16,234 nucleotides of DNA from Burkholderiales bacterium (GTDB taxonomy: Bacteria; Pseudomonadota; Gammaproteobacteria; Burkholderiales; Burkholderiaceae_C), in NCBI GenBank assembly GCA_947448105.1, contig CANFNE010000023.1, positions 1 to 16,234 of the forward strand, written 5' to 3'. Each line of letters begins with the position of its first letter. Position 1 is the stretch's first letter. Shown in pieces: positions 14,078 through 16,234 of the stretch. Both the position numbers and the translations under genes were made by a program. Under the pieces are notes generated by a model. It did not search any database. It saw only the letters and a list, made by a program, of their open reading frames with translations, and was not told where the DNA came from.

Positions 14078-15888
14078 CAATCTTCCACCTGCAAAATTGC
14101 CAGGAATGCCTCTTGGGGCACTTCCACGGAGCCAATCTGTTTCATGCGTTTTTTACCTGCTTTTTGTTTCTCAAGGAGCTTTTTCTTGCGCGAAATATCG
14201 CCGCCGTAGCACTTGGCCAACACGTTCTTGCGCAGGGCTTTGATTGTCTCACGCGCGATGATGTTGGCCCCGATGGCGGCCTGGATCGCCACGTCGTACA
14301 TCTGGCGGGAAATGATCTCGCGCATCTTGGCTACCACCGCGCGGCCACGGTACTGCGATTGCGTGCGGTGCAGCATGATGGACAGCGCGTCCACCTTCTC
14401 CGAGTTCAGCAAAATATCGACCTTGACCACGTCAGCGGCGCGGTATTCCTTGAACTCGTAGTCCATGGACGCGTAACCGCGGCTCACGCTCTTGAGCTTG
14501 TCAAAGAAGTCCAGCACGATCTCGGCCAGCGGCATCTCATAGGTCAGCACCACCTGCCGGCCTTTGTAGGCCATGTTCATCTGGATGCCGCGCTTTTGGT
14601 TGGCCAAGGTCATCACCACGCCCACGTATTCCTGCGGCATGTACAAGTGCACGGTAACGATAGGCTCGCGGATTTCAGCGGTCTTGCCGATGTCGGGCAT
14701 CTTGGACGGGTTTTCCACCATCACCACGGTGCCGTCGTTTTTCATGACCTCGTAGACCACGCTGGGCGCGGTGGTGATCAGGTCCTGGTCAAACTCGCGT
14801 TCCAGGCGCTCTTGCACAATTTCCATGTGCAGCAGGCCCAAAAAGCCGCAGCGAAAACCAAAACCCAGCGCTTGCGACACTTCAGGCTCGTAGTGCAGCG
14901 AGGCGTCGTTGAGCTTGAGCTTTTCCAGCGCGTCGCGCAAAGAGTCGTACTCGCTGGCTTCGGTCGGGTACAGACCGGCAAATACCTGGGGCTGAATTTC
15001 TTTAAAGCCCGGCAGCGCCTCGGTCGCCGTGGCGGCAGCGCCACCGCTGCCCGGTTTGATGAGTGTCACCGTGTCACCCACCTTGGCCGCTTGCAACTCC
15101 TTGATACCGGCAATGATGTAACCCACCTCGCCCGCCTGCAAAAAGGGACGCGGCTCATTGGCGGGAGTGAACACACCCAGGTTGTCCGCGTTGTAGGTAG
15201 CGCCTGACGCCATCATCTTGATGCGCTCGCCCTTGGCCAGGCGCCCGTCCACCACCCGCACCAGCATGACCACGCCCACATAGGCGTCAAACCAGCTGTC
15301 GATGATCATGGCACGCAAGGGGCCGTCCGGATTGCCCTTGGGCGCCGGAATCTTTGCCACGATGGCTTCCAAAATCTCGTCAATGCCCACGCCGGTTTTG
15401 GCGGAGCAGGCAATAGCGTCGGTGGCGTCGATGCCGATCACGTCTTCAATCTCGCTGCGTGCGTTGTCCAGGTCCGCGTTGGGCAGGTCGATCTTGTTCA
15501 ATACAGGCACCACTTCAACACCCAGGTCGAGCGCGGTGTAGCAATTGGCCACCGTCTGGGCTTCCACGCCCTGACTGGCATCCACCACCAGCAGCGCGCC
15601 CTCGCAGGCTGAGAGCGAACGACTCACTTCATAAGAAAAGTCCACGTGCCCGGGGGTATCGATCAGATTGAGGTTGTAGGTCTGGCCGTCGGCCGCCTTG
15701 TAATGCAAGGCTGCTGTTTGCGCCTTGATGGTGATGCCCCGTTCTTTTTCGATGTCCATCGAATCCAGCACCTGGGCTTGCATGTCGCGCGCCTCCAGTC
15801 CGCCACAGCGCTGGATAAGGCGGTCGGCCAGCGTGGACTTGCCGTGGTCAATGTGGGCAATGATGGAAAAATTTCTGATGTGTTGCAT
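14077..15888 (-). CDS. lepA: Elongation factor 4 (LepA) GTPase
   Basis: The 603-residue ribosomal GTPase of the EF-G family acts on the ribosome (back-translocation or initiation and 30S assembly have been proposed). GTPase motifs are AHIDHGKS (11-18), RGITIKAQT, DTPGHVDFS, NKIDLP and SAKTG. They are followed by domain 2, EF-G-like domains (GFGFRCGFLGLLHMEIVQER), and the LepA-specific C-terminal domain with VDALSIMLHR, AKCYGGDISRKKKLLEKQKA and a short tail. Length is normal. ATG 15888 is preferred over the TTG one codon upstream. It is the first gene of the housekeeping operon; a candidate promoter lies near 16004-16009 with a terminator-like hairpin in between. Confidence 0.97.
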   Translation of the reverse strand: MQHIRNFSIIAHIDHGKSTLADRLIQRCGGLEARDMQAQVLDSMDIEKERGITIKAQTAALHYKAADGQTYNLNLIDTPGHVDFSYEVSRSLSACEGALLVVDASQGVEAQTVANCYTALDLGVEVVPVLNKIDLPNADLDNARSEIEDVIGIDATDAIACSAKTGVGIDEILEAIVAKIPAPKGNPDGPLRAMIIDSWFDAYVGVVMLVRVVDGRLAKGERIKMMASGATYNADNLGVFTPANEPRPFLQAGEVGYIIAGIKELQAAKVGDTVTLIKPGSGGAAATATEALPGFKEIQPQVFAGLYPTEASEYDSLRDALEKLKLNDASLHYEPEVSQALGFGFRCGFLGLLHMEIVQERLEREFDQDLITTAPSVVYEVMKNDGTVVMVENPSKMPDIGKTAEIREPIVTVHLYMPQEYVGVVMTLANQKRGIQMNMAYKGRQVVLTYEMPLAEIVLDFFDKLKSVSRGYASMDYEFKEYRAADVVKVDILLNSEKVDALSIMLHRTQSQYRGRAVVAKMREIISRQMYDVAIQAAIGANIIARETIKALRKNVLAKCYGGDISRKKKLLEKQKAGKKRMKQIGSVEVPQEAFLAILQVED

Positions 15889-15931
15889 CAAGCAAGTGCT
15901 TCAAAGAGAGGGATGAAAAAGGAGCGGCCAG

Positions 15932-15963
15932 AAAAAAGGGCGCGTCTTTGAACGAACGCGCCC
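15932..15963 (-). terminator. Intrinsic-terminator-like hairpin ahead of lepA
   Basis: Read on the minus strand, GGGCGCGT and ACGCGCCC (15956-15963 and 15938-15945) form a perfect 8-bp GC-rich stem with a 10-base loop, followed directly by six T residues (15937-15932). It meets the rules for an intrinsic terminator pointing toward lepA, whose ATG lies 44 bases further on. It could end an upstream minus-strand gene outside the window or attenuate transcription of the lepA operon. Confidence 0.8.
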
Positions 15964-16003
15964 TGAACCAACAATCTTTGGCAACTGCGAAAGCTGGGAG
16001 TTC

Positions 16004-16009
16004 ATTGTA
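16004..16009 (-). promoter_or_regulatory. Candidate -10 of the lepA operon promoter
   Basis: On the minus strand TACAAT is a near-consensus -10 hexamer. The -35 region 16-18 bp upstream is poor (around CTGTGC). Transcription would start near 15997, giving a leader of about 109 bases that contains the terminator-like hairpin. It is moderately supported because the eight-gene operon needs a promoter near here. Confidence 0.45.
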
Positions 16010-16088
16010 GGCAAAAAGCGGAAAAAGCACAGACCAAAAATACCGGAAAACCAAAGCAAGGCGGTTAGGAAGCAAAGTTATGCTCAGC

Positions 16089-16097
16089 TTATCCACA
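16089..16097 (+). promoter_or_regulatory. Single perfect DnaA-box sequence
   Basis: TTATCCACA matches the strong DnaA-box consensus exactly. Only one copy is visible and no AT-rich unwinding region or dnaA/dnaN gene is near, so this is not an origin. It may be chance or a lone DnaA regulatory site. Confidence 0.3.
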
Positions 16098-16234
16098 GGC
16101 GTTCCGCAGAGTTTGCGAGAAATTCAGAGATCCACCGACCGTTGCCAGCTGCAATTTTGCATCGTGAACTTTTTACACGGGCTTATTACCGCTTATCGCG
16201 AAATTCACAAGCCATTCTAACGAAAACATGGATG

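Larger units (their letters stand above)
15889..16234. other. Gene-free region upstream of lepA
   Basis: No convincing coding region is present in these 346 bases; the minus-strand frame at 15848-16096 overlaps the start of lepA and has no family features. The region holds the hairpin with T tract (15932-15963), a candidate lepA promoter, and one TTATCCACA (16089-16097). An ATG at 16228, followed by only four more bases, could start a divergent plus-strand gene, but no clear ribosome binding site precedes it. Confidence 0.5.

Noticed and set aside
14113..15207. Plus-strand open frame of 364 codons opposite lepA
   Set aside because: It is a His/Val/Leu/Arg-rich shadow of LepA with no start signal or family motif.
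15900..16009. 34-codon leader peptide beginning MNSQLSQLPKIV on the minus strand
   Set aside because: Its ATG overlaps the candidate -10 hexamer, so it would not be on the transcript from that promoter, and it has no run of regulatory codons.
15848..16096. Minus-strand frame of 82 codons overlapping the lepA start
   Set aside because: It overlaps lepA in another frame and translates the hairpin and T tract; no recognisable features.
16001..16234. Replication origin suggested by a TTATCCACA match
   Set aside because: There is only one box, no iteron array, no AT-rich unwinding element and no dnaA/dnaN or rep gene nearby.

Overview
The window reads as ordinary chromosomal DNA from a GC-rich betaproteobacterium. 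A Comamonadaceae-type Burkholderiales (Rhodoferax/Polaromonas/Acidovorax-like) fits best, because of the gene order lepA-lepB-rnc-era-recO-pdxJ-acpS-nagZ, a short phasin behind palindromic TGC/GCA operators, and a TRAP binding protein beside an aromatic-acid catabolic gene. The genus is inferred from gene content and style, not from any search. I see no rRNA, tRNA, insertion sequence, phage gene, CRISPR array or integrase.

Layout from left to right. (1) 1-2374, minus strand: a catabolic/uptake operon. A GalD/PrpF-type 4-oxalomesaconate tautomerase is followed by a TRAP-transporter periplasmic binding protein, then a gene whose first 24 codons are present before it leaves the window. A LysR-type regulator (2517-3425) is divergent, and a perfect 15-bp palindrome of LysR-box form lies between them. 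The likely theme is uptake and breakdown of protocatechuate- or gallate-type acids. (2) 3454-5622, minus strand: a tight three-gene operon of hotdog thioesterase, nitroreductase and D-2-hydroxyacid dehydrogenase. (3) 5834-6690, plus strand: a phasin gene with a recognisable promoter flanked by two palindromes (probable PhaR operators) and a strong intrinsic terminator. (4) 6721-8244: a patatin-like lipoprotein (minus), a 75-residue protein of unknown function (plus), and a small Ala/Pro/Lys/His-rich exported protein (minus); the last two share a bidirectional terminator. (5) 8313-15888, minus strand: the housekeeping operon lepA, lepB, rnc, era, recO, pdxJ, acpS and nagZ, with overlapping or nearly abutting junctions. 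(6) 15889-16234: no gene; it holds a probable lepA promoter, an intrinsic-terminator-like hairpin inside the predicted lepA leader, and one perfect DnaA-box sequence.

The housekeeping operon joins translation and ribosome work (LepA, Era, RNase III), protein export (LepB), recombination repair (RecO), vitamin B6 synthesis (PdxJ), activation of acyl carrier protein (AcpS) and peptidoglycan recycling (NagZ). I found no convincing unknown system. The best leads are regulatory: the flanked phasin promoter, the galD/lysR palindrome and the hairpin ahead of lepA. Two small proteins without assigned function also deserve attention.
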